A DNA stretch of 64,000 nt from Protonemura montana (taxonomy: Eukaryota > Arthropoda > Insecta > Plecoptera > Nemouridae): contig OX387612.1 in the NCBI GenBank assembly GCA_947568835.1, positions 4,092,001 to 4,156,000 of the forward strand, given 5' to 3'. The notes beneath the pieces were generated by a model. The model was not told where the DNA came from. It did not search any database and was given only the letters and a program-made list of their open reading frames with translations. The translations under genes were made by a program, and so were the position numbers. Shown piece by piece: positions 23,801-33,849 of the stretch (its first letter is position 1; each line of letters starts with the position of its first letter).

Positions 23801-24615
23801 TGATGTTATTCTCGACAGATTGAACGACCTTACCCGCATAATAAATGCCGTTGAGAAATCTGGTAAGTTACACTTCAGTGTAGATCCTTTAGCCTTTCAT
23901 TTAATTGTTTGAAGTACAACAAAGTTACAAAATAAAAGCTAAATATGTCAGTTGTCAATGTGTTCTCTAAAAACTAGGACATTTTGTGTAATCTATCTAA
24001 AGCTTGTTAAACCTCAGGGGAAAACTTGACGCCAATGTTTAGGCATTTAGATCCTTTGCATGCGAGTAGCAGACAGCAATGTTTGGAGGAAATAACTCGT
24101 TTTAATTGTTAACAACTATCTTAAAATTTGTCTGCAATGATTGTCGAGGGTCAGCTACTTATTTTGCTGCCCTCACAACCAGGGAAGCCGGTCATTGGGA
24201 ACAAAAATTGGACCTTTAAATGCAAGACATTCAATACAAGCAGGGTGTTCAACTCAGAGTGATCAATTTTATAATTCTTACGGTACAATTAAGGAAACTT
24301 CGAGGGTTTTTAGCTAATATTTTTTGTTTTTTCACAGAGATCCAATCAGAGCTTCGTAACGAGCCATTGGCTCTTATGAAACAAATAATCTCGCTGGGTG
24401 AAAAGAAAGATGCCATCAAGGCTCGGTGGACAGAAATGCCCGCTGCTGAAAAGCTGACTATCACCACCAAGGTAGACAAGTTCAACGAAAATATGAAGAA
24501 AGTGACCAATGATCGGTCATTGCGAAACAAGTACTTCACTGAAATAGTCGGGAAGCGTTCGTTGATCACAGCTGACCTAGAGGAGATGATTATACTCATG
24601 AAGCCTTTCTTTTAA
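11818..24615 (+). CDS. Secreted protein with two C-type lectin-like domains and a Pro/Glu/His repeat
   Basis: Nine exons in continuous phase: 11818-11835, 13647-13783, 19373-19587, 20115-20312, 20920-21133, 21313-21614, 22228-22425, 23077-23862, 24338-24615 (781 residues). The tiny first exon supplies MDGWRK, and exon 2 continues with a hydrophobic run (IALSALALLTLGAA), together forming a signal peptide. Exons 3 and 6 hold a related helical module ending DITY(I/L)PHG. Exons 4-5 and 7-8 each encode a short C-type lectin-like fold. The first carries EACEAEGG, W(I)NWRK, SCGYLQA and a C....YICE end; the second carries WMDLRKPSG, DSCLFLQA and YFICE. No EPN or QPD sugar-binding motif is visible. 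Exon 8 continues into a Pro/Glu/His/Arg repeat (about residues 460-660), and exon 9 encodes a charged helical tail. The module plus lectin pair is an internal tandem duplication. Likely secreted; ligand unknown. Intron 2 contains a LINE. Confidence 0.78.
12103..12290 (-). repeat. Right arm of the large inverted repeat
   Basis: Reverse complement of 10035-10222, with few differences. It lies inside intron 1 of the lectin gene. Confidence 0.85.
12300..12840 (-). mobile_element. 5S-derived SINE, antisense
   Basis: Reading on the minus strand: 5S head (box A and box C words), a second partial head, then a body with GAGAGAGGTTGGAGGGATGA and GTACCGTCCTTCG, and a tail ending near a TTAAACACC-type end with ATT repeats. 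In intron 1 of the lectin gene. Confidence 0.85.
13003..13345. mobile_element. Two truncated SINEs arranged tail to tail
   Basis: 13003-13195 is a SINE copy on the plus strand (head to GTACCGTCCTTCGGAAG), and 13205-13345 matches the body on the minus strand, so the two face each other. Intron 1 of the lectin gene. Confidence 0.7.
14065..15300 (+). CDS. LINE ORF1: SAP domain, coiled coil, SGNH-hydrolase-like domain
   Basis: The chosen ATG is in a good context (CAAGATGG); the frame is open slightly further upstream without an ATG. Near the N terminus, VDLRKECERLGLAKRG matches a SAP DNA-binding motif. An acidic and Lys/Glu-rich region that could form a coiled coil follows. The C-terminal half has the SGNH/GDSL esterase blocks in order: GDSM (14821), GTNN (14974) and DGLHLN (15217). 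Esterase-type ORF1 proteins are known from some CR1/L2-group LINEs, where they act in ribonucleoprotein formation. The frame ends at TAG 15298-15300, but see the readthrough site. Confidence 0.85.
   Translation: MADSDKSCRESLSEKVWYFKDMCVVDLRKECERLGLAKRGNKEDLCERLKAAIIDENSEEGEEEEEGVVGKQHDTRHAHVIQQLHTLLIEKEKLVEEKEKRICNLEEIIFLLKANNARTNGEAHAANQTHAANQTDKGGTQPPNGHGRNIMAGNVGDMVRRIETPRKEERWTRQSKSATDKDTDKQEYSNAHQSEIHKTQNSHSNSSYGHTEKEVRDEKYRRLLARKKFGTEEEKTETESGPVFKPGQVMVVGDSMLWGASDLCKRKGCDVTVYPGIRVNDLAKQLCEKQNVVSEPEVLVLHVGTNNIQKRSKVHLISELDQLMDTVKVKWGKTKWVIGGLVHRTNVFDSTMDKLNEGINWLCEERDVTFYDPNLKITEQDLARDGLHLNKRGGILLGQLIVEKTEESLSE
15298..15306 (+). promoter_or_regulatory. Predicted stop-codon readthrough site (TAG CAA TTA)
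   Basis: ORF1 stops with TAG followed at once by CAATTA, an exact match to the UAG-CAR-YYA context that drives about 5% readthrough in tobacco mosaic virus. The frame stays open from 15301 through the linker into ORF2, and no ATG in any forward frame lies between the stop and the start of the endonuclease domain. Confidence 0.75.
15301..18396 (+). CDS. LINE ORF2: AP endonuclease and reverse transcriptase
   Basis: The frame is the same as ORF1 and open from directly after its TAG. A roughly 65-residue Glu/Lys/Thr/Arg-rich linker (EKTE, ERTE and TRTGE words) leads to the endonuclease: NIQCLRNK near 15517, CMTEHWL, GDFNTDF at 15931 and LADHS near 16126. The reverse transcriptase follows, with GVPQGSSLSPLLF and YADD (17560-17571). 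The C-terminal end has an HLQYGVILWG motif and a QKRAIR motif typical of Jockey/CR1-type elements. The catalytic motifs are present and there is no internal stop. The first in-frame ATG is inside the endonuclease, so independent initiation would remove its start; readthrough is the simplest expression route. Confidence 0.88.
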   Translation, partial: QLILEKTEHEISSEEKTAKETRTGEKSEKGTRLGERTEIETRTGETPSEEVKNRQQAKRPALNTEVAASRIFYTNIQCLRNKIDKVETEMRLLEPSVICMTEHWLRKEEVNSTTIDGYVPVSVFCREGKKNGGVIIYVRSNVRACASINLDAFIRELHCEAAGVTFNVVGETFKLVGIYRSPQGDFKIFMAGLSGILDAITRNKANIVICGDFNTDFSTNSANTLTIVNLFKAYGLSMTVSTPTRTTVGSATCIDNIFTNLDLNETASSQVVELGLADHSSIVLNINGKAEPKKNIITVKRTYTKQQKDQFLLELSSVCWESVFRLQTVNDMFNEFFDIFGKIFDKCFPAKQKRSLIGTRTTKQKWFTPELKRSSDLVKHAYHRYKQGGFDDTSYEWFVEARRIYSRKIRKAKKDYYEDMLANAPNKAKVAWDIIKGEQNHKSRSGPEDIEIEEGPDLITSQLDVANRFNEYFSTMTDSLLESQNPVATSESVGPRSTIDRHNTRAVNKTIFLDPVSSAEFFKLVEKVCRKKSAGIDQIPGHVIKYAGIYIMEPLTHIMNESFVQGTFPDALKISKVVPIFKKGDRAKKENYRPIALASVFAKLFELAFCNRLLSFANKHKIINNKQHGFLKGKSTTSALVDLVTNVLHALDKKEDVICLLYDYSMAFNTVNHKILLNCLQEAGIAGNANNWVQSFLEGRKQVVVLSGPQGPVISDVRMVHTGVPQGSSLSPLLFILYTNNLPNCLDIGNLTMYADDTSHVISGDSKEVVALANTAVDKMQHFSASHELILNAKKTVFMKFVNKKKAISSSPLIRLESRSLHEVENAQVLGIQITSTLDWERHVSHVAAKVASGCFLVKKMMKIVNIKAAKLVYYTHVQSHLQYGVILWGDSRYAGRPFKLQKRAIRTLAGASWDPCATVYYKDSCRPFFKQFNVLPLPCLYIFYCIMFVVQNDCRSQASQKSRSTRHTNVLTLPRYRLKKVTEGPLYAGAKLLNALPERIKVIQDRSFRTRLREFLMDNCFYSVKEFYNF
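18610..19372. other. Rest of lectin-gene intron 2
   Basis: No further gene seen. A strong acceptor (TTTTGTCCCCAG) ends it at 19372. Confidence 0.6.
21780..22145 (-). mobile_element. 5S-derived SINE, antisense, diverged
   Basis: Minus-strand body words (GGTTGGAGGGA, GTTGATAAGCAAGG reverse, GTACCGTCC reverse) and a degraded head. In intron 6 of the lectin gene. Confidence 0.8.
22599..23021. mobile_element. Hairpin MITE family M1, copy 1
   Basis: Nearly the whole 423 bases fold back on themselves. The ends are CGTTGAGTGTAGGTTATAGG and its complement, with arms of about 180 bases around a short loop. It ends 55 bases before exon 8 of the lectin gene. A second copy is at 29715-30140. Confidence 0.9.
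23179..23790 (+). repeat. In-frame 42-bp coding repeat (Pro/Glu/His/Arg)
   Basis: About a dozen 14-residue units of the type HRPSRPEPEPEYLP lie within exon 8 of the lectin gene, preceded by looser PEPE-rich sequence. The repeat keeps frame, which argues for selection on the protein. The alternation of His, Arg and Glu suggests ion or surface binding, but this is inference. Confidence 0.9.
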
Positions 24616-24728
24616 TGTGCAAATCAGTTGATTTGCACTCCGTAATATGCAAAAAACCGATCTAAGGCTTTTGTGATGGAAACTAGTTAAGAGAGCTGAT
24701 ACTTTTGCCATTTTGTAAGCACCAGTAC

Positions 24729-24734
24729 AATAAA
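24729..24734 (+). terminator. Polyadenylation signal of the lectin gene
   Basis: AATAAA 114 bases after the stop codon, followed by a TTTGTTG-rich stretch. Confidence 0.6.
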
Positions 24735-27684
24735 TTTGTTGTATTCCTGAAAAGCAATGATTTATTTTCTGTTTCTTGCATGCATTGTCGTTGAAAAAAA
24801 TCATAACCTTGCTTCCATCTTGAGCAGTTTTATAAGTACACTAATTGATGTGTGAACAGATTAAACTGTCAGCCTTGAATTTATCCGGTCATAGTTTGGT
24901 GTTCTTCGTCACTAAATGACAAGTGTTATTAAGAGTTAGAGACAAAAGTTAGAGTTTGAGAAGACAAAAGTGATTAATTAATTAGATAATACACTAGTGG
25001 ATCGAGGCAAGCTCTATCACGAACGCCGGCTTGGGGACGACTGTCTCCTCGTCAGTTCCATAGCCTCAAACCGGCAGGTAACATAAAGGTAGGTAGTTTA
25101 TACCCTCAATCGTTACATTCTCCCTCACTTTAGGGAGAAAGGAAAATACCCGGAACAAAAGTTTTAATTATGAAGAACAAAAATACAAATGTTTACAAAA
25201 TAATAACTGCTACACAAAACTCAAACACAAATTCTATGAAAACAAAAACAGTCGCTATTTGAAAAGAAACATGATCGAATAACTATCGGTGAAAATTATG
25301 TTTGCATTGCGTAACGTGGACCTGCTTGAAACGCCCCGAGTCAACCTCTTCGCATTCTAAGTTCACTAGCGGCGTGATTTGGACAATCTCCATTGGTGGG
25401 ACCAGCGGGGGCTGAACTTGGAGGTCGTGCTATATGTATAGGCAAGGTGGTGTATAGGTAAACTAAGGGTTGTATACACATAAACTGGTAGCAGCGCCCA
25501 AGTCCGACATTAGAGAATGGAGATTTTATAGATACAATGATCGATCAATGGCCAATTTGAAATTAATTAAACCAAAATTATACATCTGTGACGTATCGAC
25601 TTGAGATACGATTGTGTTGTGTACGCAGAGTGTAGGGTTTGGGCGCCCGAAGCAAAACCAAAATTTTGCGCCCCGAAAAATACTCGGGCAGCACGGCACA
25701 GGCCAAAATTAAATGAAAAAATTTGTCGACAAGAGTCAACACGCCGACGAGTCATAAAATTGAATAGACGATTTACAACCAGGCTATAGGACTCTACGAA
25801 ATCGTAGAAATACGGTACACGATATTACAACACAATATTAATTGCCTTTGAAATTACTGAAAATAAAGCCTTTTTGAAATCGTCTATCTACTTCTCAGAA
25901 AAATGCTTGTGCTAGGGTAAAAACATACTGGTGCATTTCTTTGTCTGGAGTACGATACATTTTCTGCCCACTGCAGAGGTTATTTTTGGCGTAAGCTCAC
26001 GTTAGCCCCGCGTACCCACTTTTTCTTGCGATACCTAGTGTAAATCGATCATTCATTTCCGGAAAGGTTTGCTCTTCTCTGCTTTTATATTCAAGAAGCA
26101 CGTGTTATTTTTACGTGTTAGTGAAATATTTTTTTGTAAGCTGAAATCTGCGATAATGTACGTATTTTCATAGGATCTTATCATTCTGAAAATAATATGC
26201 CAACACCCGAAACTCAAAGTGTTGTAGGAGTACAGCTAATATGATGACAGCGCAAAGCGATCGAGCTATTTAGGATCGACGCAGCGCCGACAGAGCACTG
26301 CGACACTCGAATGTGTGGATATTGTTTCAATGTTAATTCAATGACAAATTCGCTGTAATTTTAGCCGTTTTTTTCTGCCAGCTCAGACTTCAAATTTAAG
26401 TTTAGGCTTGCTCGGGGTCATCATTCAGGCAACAATCTGTAGACAGCAAAGCACGAGTAAATCCGCCAGACCCGTGTAGCTGACAAATAAAAATCTTAAT
26501 TTCCCCGTAGAAACGCCAATAATTATTGTTGCTAATGTGAAATAGACGCGTGGTTGACGTCTAGCTCCACTGCAAATATGTGGTTATAGCTCAATGCAAA
26601 CCCTCATAATTTTATAACCCATTCAAAGTAAATTTGGAAGTTATAATTTAGAAATTCATGTAATTCTTATTCGATTATCAACCACCATGCTTATCGTAAC
26701 TTCTAAATTTTGTCCAACACCACTTACTACTTTACTTCGACTTCTTTACTTAACATTTAAAAGAAAAACCAATTCGGCGGCCAACCCATGCATTTTTGGG
26801 GCCACCTGGGTGTGCAGTTTCTTTGTATGTGCTACAAGTGCTACACAAGTGCGTTGTATAAAATACTAAATTCACTTTGGTGTCGCGTTGAAAGAGCGAG
26901 AGGCGATTGAAACGGGTTGAACCGGCGCCCCGTTTGTGTCGGTGTCGCGAGGCCCGAATGACAGGCGTATAATGTTATTCCGTAAGTCTACAAAATTGAT
27001 CTAAGAAATTTTTCCAAAATTATGTTTGGAACCCTGATTTGTGGTTTTAGGCACGAAAATCAAATGTAAAAAACCCAGCCGGCCGAGGCCCAAGGGGACC
27101 CAGTAAGAACCTTGTAAGATCAAACTAGTTTTTCTATTTAACAGTTATATTTGCCGTACTTAAACGTATGATGTAGGGAGCGAGCAAAATCTCCAGTTGC
27201 ACTAAACCCCAGAATTTTGTTATTTTTTTTTTTTGCCAAATGCCTCCCCCAATTTAGACGAACTTTGCAAAGAACATTTTTGTATTCTCAATGTTGACCT
27301 TCTTTGTTTTTTCAACACAATCGGTTAAAAAGTTGTGATACTATTACAAATGTATACTTCGGTGATTACTATATTACTCTAAGCTATTACTTCGGTACTT
27401 TGGTGATTTTTATGATAACTTTTATGTGCACTAATCAGTGAATTTCAGTCACCTTTTTTACCTATTTGTTTAAATTGTCTTATAAATTCTTTCTTTCAAA
27501 TCAAAATTCGATCTCGCAATTTTACTTTCCGACCATGGCAGCACTGTTTATCACGGTATCCAGTCCCGTCATGGAAGGTTAGGTTTCCTCGAGACAGTGA
27601 CAGCACCAAAAGTAATATTTTGACTGGCCTCTTTTTACCTACCTTCGTGGGTTTGCAGCTTTTTAAGACCACATAAGGTCGATC
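24735..27684. other. Intergenic region between the lectin gene and STAMBP
   Basis: No gene seen. It holds the second copy of the dispersed repeat (25434-25743) and a CpG-rich patch near 26880-26960. The STAMBP promoter presumably lies just upstream of 27685; no TATA box is visible there. Confidence 0.5.
25434..25743 (+). repeat. Dispersed repeat, copy 2
   Basis: Nearly identical to 9525-9792 and in the same orientation; both copies share the GCGCCCAAGTC and ATACTCGGGCAGCACGGCAC words. Confidence 0.85.
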
Positions 27685-30600
27685 ATGTCTGCGAGTAGCT
27701 ATCCTCCTCTAGATGGGAATGCCAAATCGAGGGACAATAATGAAAGCTGCAATCAATTTGGTCTCTCAGGCATGGGAATAATCAACCCACAAGAAAGACT
27801 GAAAGTTCTCTCCGATTATGGAAATGCGGTTGAAATAGACAATAATATTCCACCCAGAAGGTAAGTAGACACACTGAACGTTTCCATCCAACTACTTCTT
27901 TTAACCTCTGGATCGTTTTTATTTATGTTCATTTGTAACTGGTTGTCACGTATTTATCGTTTTTATTTTCAGATACTATCGTTCAGGGCTTGAGATGGTA
28001 CGAATGGCCAACGTTTATCTGGAAGAAGGCAGTCTGGAGAATGCATTTATCCTATACATGAAGTTTATGACGTAAGAATTGAGTCATCATGCGCTATGCC
28101 ATTGATTAAATACGACTTTGTCTTGGTACCTATCTTAGAAAAAGGATTCTAATCCTTTTTAATACTGATAATACCTATAACCTCAAAAGAAATTTTTTTC
28201 TAAATTGGAATAAGAGAAAGCAATTTGAAGTATACCATGTAAATTAAACCTGAATCTGTTCTCTCAGATACTAAAAACCCTTCGATATTTCCTATCTGAT
28301 TTCCAGGCTATTTTTAGAGAAGATCCGTGCACACCCTGGTTATTCCAAGGTTTCGGTTACCGATCGAGCTGTGAATGCAGCCAAACTTCGCGAAGTTTTA
28401 CCAAAAGCCGAGCAGCTGAAACAGCGTCTATTGGTTCAATATCATCAGGAACACCAGCAATATCTCAAGGAAGAGGTAGTCATTACCTCAAATATACAAA
28501 ATCTTTTATACAGCTGCTTTTTTTTATATTCACCTCTGTGGCATTAACTTGGGGGATTTGCGACTGTAATAATACCATGGAATGTATCGCAAATTCATTC
28601 TGTCACTACATATCTAGCAGGAACCCCTCAATTGCTGCTTGTTTCAATAGAGATTTACATTTTCACTTAGAAACTTCGAGAGGAAAAGCGAGAGAGGTTG
28701 GCTAAGCAGGCTGAGGAAAAGGGTACGAACCAACAGGACCCTCTCCCGTCGCGCGCGCCCATCATCACTTTCCCCGCCGCCGGTACCAGGTACTTGTCAT
28801 CAAACAAACTTATAGATAAAAACGCACGGTTTTAGCATAGTACTGAGCTGCACCAAGAAACAAGTGATTTAGGAGACGTTTTGTTGATGGTTTTTATAAA
28901 ATTTTCCGTTAATATTCATTAACGTGATTAGCCCAAAACTTTGTGAATTACACCTGACTATCAGTTACCAAGTAGGCCATAGATTGATTGATTGATTTGC
29001 GGTGTTTAACGACGCACTGTTTTGACAACGGACCTTGCGACACTGGTCTAATGGCGTCAGAAACTAGGTTCCGGCACGCAGCCTACTCCTGTCAAAGACC
29101 ACCGGGGACCAAGGGGACCACAGGCTTAACATCCCTTTTGAAGTCGAGAGGTTGATAAGCAAAGCGAATGAGGTTGCTGTACTAACTTTCATTCTACCAA
29201 CCTCTCTCCCTAACAGAATTAGTCATGTGTATGATGGTCACCCATCCAATACCTGACTCAGCATAGTGTTGCTTAACTTCGGTGATCATATGAGAACCGG
29301 TGTTTCCAACACGACAAACCGTTCAGTGAGTTTATATTTGTAGTAAGATGGCCAGTGCAAAAAATGGCTGCCATATGACTTTTTTACTGACAAACATTAT
29401 TGATGCTACCATGTGAAGTCACTGTCTTTTGCAGTGTCAAGAAATTCCATTTTTGTTATTTCCCGCAGATTACTCACATTTAAGTCTGGTTTACACTCAA
29501 TTAATCTTTCTTAACGCTAACCTCAACAACTGATCAACATGTATCGATATTTTGCGTCTTAATTATTTTTAGAGGTTTGTTAAAAAGGACGGAAACAAGC
29601 GTCATCGGTGATCACCGTTACCACATGTTGCCGGCCTCGTTTGCTCAGAAGGAATTAAACATTAGCACTGGGACTTTGACTAAACTTGTGAAGCTACCTC
29701 TTGAAGTATATCATCGTTGAGTGTAGGTTATAGGTAGAGAAACAACGTCAATGTTACAGTCTCTGCGTGAAAGATGGCCGCCAAATGACTACCTTACCGA
29801 CAAAAATGCAGAGTACCGGAACATCACGTTAAGTGGAGCCACTGTCGTATGAATTTTAATTTCGATATTTCTCGTAGGTTAACTCGCTATTGAGACTTTC
29901 ATGCTTAAAAAATCTTTATCGATGTTTACCTCAACGATTGATATACACGTAACGATATTAAAAAGCGAGTAACCTACGAGAAATATCGAAATTAAAATTC
30001 ATGCGACAGTGGCTCCACTTAACGTGACGTTCCGGTACTCTGCATTTTTGTCGGTAAGGTAGTCATTTGGCGGCCATCTTTCACACAGAGACTGTAACAT
30101 TGATTGACGTTGTTTCTCTACCTAGAACCTACACTCAACGGTATCATTTGGTTGTGAGATAAAGCTGGTTTCTGAAATCGATCGGTTGCAGCCCGTCAAG
30201 TTCGACATCGTTCTACACCAAGGTTGGGTTGAGGGACGTCATGGTCCCCGGCAAGTTGATGGACGGTTTCCTGCGGCTGGCGAAACGAAACACGGACTGC
30301 AACATCGAGACGTGTGCCATCCTCGCGGGCATCCTGGTAAAGACAACGACAGCAATTTTTAACAACTATGCTTAGTAATTGTGGAGAAGAAGCTGAATCA
30401 AAGTTAAAAAAAATTCTTTTAAAAAGATATAATATTTTTAAGAATTAAAAAAAAAAGGTGCTTAGGTGACATATCAGCTGTTAATTCTTTGGTTAGGTTC
30501 ATCCATTCAATACCTGACCCAGCGCAGTGTTGCTTAACATCGGTGATCTCACGAAGACCGGTGTTTCCAACACGCCAAACCGCTCGGTGATCACCCATCC

Positions 30601-33600
30601 AATACATGATCCAGCGCAGTGTTGCTTAACTTCAGTGTTTCCTGCTTGCCAAACCGTTGGACAAGATTAAATTGAGAACGTCCGTGGTTAAAACGGTTCA
30701 TGTTTTTGCGTACAGAATCACGATCAGCTGGTGATCACTCACCTACTTGTGCCAGAGCAGTGCGGGACACCCGACTCGTGCGTCACTTCCGACGAAGAAG
30801 ACATCTTCGCGTTCCAGGACGAACATAACCTCATTACACTCGGCTGGATACACGTGAGTCATCGATCTAGTGTTGTTAGCGCCGGTTTTACAGCGGTCCA
30901 TTAAGTTATTAACAGACTTTTAATAAACAGAAATTAATCTTTTGATTGGCAGTTGCTAAGCAATTGACAAGTTAACAGACTGTTATGTTCTTAATGGACC
31001 ACAGAAAAACCTGACAGTGGTGGCAAAGCTCGTATTGCATTTGATCTCCAAATATTATAAAAAAAATAATTTAAAAAAACAATGTTTATTGTGAGAATTT
31101 TAGGATCATACAGTTTTTTTCTATGAAAAATATTTTGTTTTAATATTGAAATAATAAACTGCTCAATCAATTTCTATTTATCTGATTGATTATATTTCTA
31201 ATCAGTTTTTTATTGAATTATTAGAATATGAATAATCTTACACATCTTTCATCGGGATGGGATTATAAGCTCACTTTAAAAAATGCCTATTTTTGGTCTT
31301 GGGACTCGCTAATGTGATAAAAATTAATCCTATGTTGATTGTCGATACTTTCAACGTGAATAATTGATTTTATATGCTGTTCAATTACTAGGTAAGAGAA
31401 AATAAGAATCGAAATACCTGTTGCTGCATCTGAAATCCCCATTTTCTTGTTTTTTTTTTAATCTTGTAGAGGAACGTAGATGCGTTACTTTTTCCCTATC
31501 GAAACAAAACTTTGTTTTCTCCGCTTTTGCAGACGCACCCAACGCAGACAGCGTTCCTCAGCAGCGTTGACCTCCACACTCACGCCGGCTACCAACTGAT
31601 GATGCCTGAAGCACTAGCGATCGTTTGCGCTCCTAAGTTTGACACGTAAGCCGTTAGGACCATGTTGTCTGCTTCTGTCCAACAGCACCAAAGACCGGCC
31701 ACCACTTAGCCTTGTCCCTTAGACACACTGTGTTGGCTGCTCCTGTCCAACAGCACCAAGGACCGACCACCGCTTAGCCTTGTCCCTTAGACACACTGTG
31801 TTGGCTGCTCCTGTCCAACAGCACCAAGGACCGGCCACCGCTTAGCCTTGTCCCTTAGACACACTGTGTTGGCTGCTCCTGTCCAACAGCACCAAGGACC
31901 GACCACCGCTTAGCCTTGTCCCTTAGACACACTGTGTTGGCTGCTCCTGTCCAACAGCACCAAGGACCGGCCACCGCTTAGCCTTGTCCCTTAGACACAC
32001 TGTGTTGGCTGCTCCTGTCCAACAGCACCAAGGACCGGCCACCGCTTAGCCTTGTCCCTTTGACACACTGTGTTGGCTACTCCTGTCCAACAGCACCAAG
32101 AACCGTCCAGCGCTTAGCCTTGTCCCTTTGACACACTGTGTTGGCTGCTCCTGTCCAACAGCACCAAGGACCGGCCACCGCTTAGCCTTGTCTCTTTGAC
32201 ATACTGTGTTGGCTGCTCCTGTCCAACAGCACCAAGGACCGGCCACCGCTTAGCCTTGTCTCTTTGACATACTGTGTTGGCTGCTCCTGTCCAACAGCAC
32301 CAAGGACCGGCCACCGCTTGGCCTTGTCCCTTTGACACACTGTGTTGGCTGCTCCTGTCCAACAACACCAAGGACCGGCCACCGCTTAGCCTTGTCCCTT
32401 TGACACACTGTGTTGGCTGCTCCTGTCCAACAGCACCAAGGACCGGCCACCGCTTAGCCTTGTCTCTTTGACACACTGTGTTGTCTGCTCCTGTCCAACA
32501 GCACCAAGGACCAGCCACCGCTTAGCCTTGTCCCTTTGACACACTGTGTTGGCTGCTTCTGTGGCTCTGGTCTGCTGGCTGTCAGCTGATGATGAAATAT
32601 CTGGTTGCAGCAATGAGTGCTTTACGCTGACGCCCCAGCACGGACTGCCGCTGGTGTCACGGTGCCACCAGATGGGATTTCATCCACACCCGACGGACCC
32701 CCCTCTGTTCATGGTATGTGTTCATTTGTTGTTCATGTGATACATTTCATTGTACCCACGAGTGCTCGCTCTGCACAAATGAAAGTGTATTGTTGTTGTT
32801 GCAAACATTAAAAATTGTCAGTTGGTAAAAGAAAGTCTCAGTATAATTCTTAGATAAAATGGGCAAATTCTGATATCGCATTTGAGGTTCGTGTGCATTT
32901 CTCACTGCTACATTCTTTGACATTTAAATTTTGTCAACACTATAAAAACAATGTCTGTTTGTCCTGCTCGTGATCATAGGGGGCTTTTAGCCCTAGGATT
33001 TTGTCCACTCCAGCTATGATGCTATTGCCAATTAGTTCATTCCAAATTAGTTCTATGAAAATATTGATATTGTTTGTATATGGAACCTTAAACATGTCAA
33101 TCTATTTCCAATTAGCCTCATATTCTGGTTTTTAACTCCTGTTTACTCTGGTAAAGACTTATGACAAAGAAGAAACACTGTTTATCGAGGTTGAAAAACC
33201 TGATTGCGATAAGTGCGGAGAATTATTTGACGTTTCGCCTTAAAATCACGTTGAATTTCAGCGTCGGTCCTGAGATTTGGTTTAAAAAGTACAAAAAGCT
33301 AGTGAAGCATATGATTAAAGTCCAGTTCTTTTTCCAGACTGGTAGTAGCAAATCAACGACGCTTGATGTTTATTGATTGTCAACACTTTAGAAACAAAAT
33401 GAATCGTCCGAATTGATTCATATTGCTTGGAGATAGTTGGTAAATGCTGATGTTAAACTATCTTGAACTCAATTTGGTTCATCAAAAAATGAATTGATCT
33501 GCTTGATAAAAATGGCTACTTTGCTTTAATTGCTTGTAATTAGCCGATCGTGAAATACCACCACAAAGTCACACGAGAAAATTGCGGGGATATAACGACT

Positions 33601-33717
33601 TGTTCCTTTTTTGCTCATTATGTTTGACTGTCATATTTATCTTTTCAGCGAGCTGAGCATGCCCGTATCGACGGCGATGCAAACGTCAACATTGTTGACC
33701 TACGCAAGAATCGGTAG
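27685..33717 (+). CDS. STAMBP: STAMBP/AMSH, endosomal K63-specific deubiquitinase
   Basis: Ten exons: 27685-27860, 27973-28071, 28307-28475, 28671-28789, 29573-29705, 30192-30336, 30716-30853, 31533-31645, 32611-32713, 33649-33717, about 420 residues (human AMSH has 424). The N-terminal USP8-dimerisation/MIT-like domain shows [21 protein letters not shown] charged helix ([13 protein letters not shown]) follows. The JAMM protease has the catalytic Glu in IETC, the zinc ligands in [14 protein letters not shown], and the second zinc site with C..MGFHPH. It ends IVDLRKNR, like other AMSH proteins. The enzyme removes K63-linked ubiquitin from cargo at ESCRT-0 (STAM) on endosomes. All exon joins are in phase except exon 5 to exon 6: exon 5 ends in phase 0 at the GTATAT donor, while exon 6 needs phase 2. 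That join is unresolved (microexon, other splice site or base error). A MITE lies 9 bases past that donor. Confidence 0.93.
28984..29330 (-). mobile_element. 5S-derived SINE, antisense
   Basis: Minus-strand order is head (GAAGTTAAGCAACACTATGC), body and tail (GTGTTTAACGACGCACTG reversed in place). In STAMBP intron 4. Confidence 0.85.
29715..30140. mobile_element. Hairpin MITE family M1, copy 2
   Basis: Same ends and same fold-back structure as 22599-23021. Flanked by TATCAT on both sides (29708-29714 area and just after 30141), a possible target-site duplication. It lies 9 bases after the end of STAMBP exon 5. Confidence 0.9.
30495..30660 (-). mobile_element. Two 5S-derived SINE heads, antisense
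   Basis: Two partial heads with TGTTGCTTAAC and CACCCATCCAATAC words, without a SINE body. In STAMBP intron 6. Confidence 0.8.
31663..32565 (+). repeat. 68-bp minisatellite, about 13 units, STAMBP intron
   Basis: The unit contains CACACTGTGTTGGCTGCTCC and CAGCACCAAGGACCGGCCAC. It fills most of the intron between JAMM exons 8 and 9. The same unit occurs at 49965-50395 in the same orientation, inside the Ig-gene intron 3. Confidence 0.95.
32714..33648. other. STAMBP last intron
   Basis: AT-rich; no further feature seen. Confidence 0.5.
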
Positions 33718-33849
33718 CCGAGATTTGCAGCTTAATTTCAAATACTCTGGTCAAAGACCAGGTGGCGGCATTTGACGTTTGAAGCCACCAAAATCTTCTC
33801 ACTCGCACTGAAAAATGTTTCCCTTTTAGTATTCTGGTTGGAGCCTTTC

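Noticed and set aside
25007-25260. LTR-like sequence with CATTCTCCCTCACTTTAGGG
   Set aside because: No second LTR, primer-binding site or coding remains found.
31663-32613. Regular repeats resembling a CRISPR array
   Set aside because: Units are contiguous 68-bp tandem copies without unique spacers, in a eukaryotic intron.
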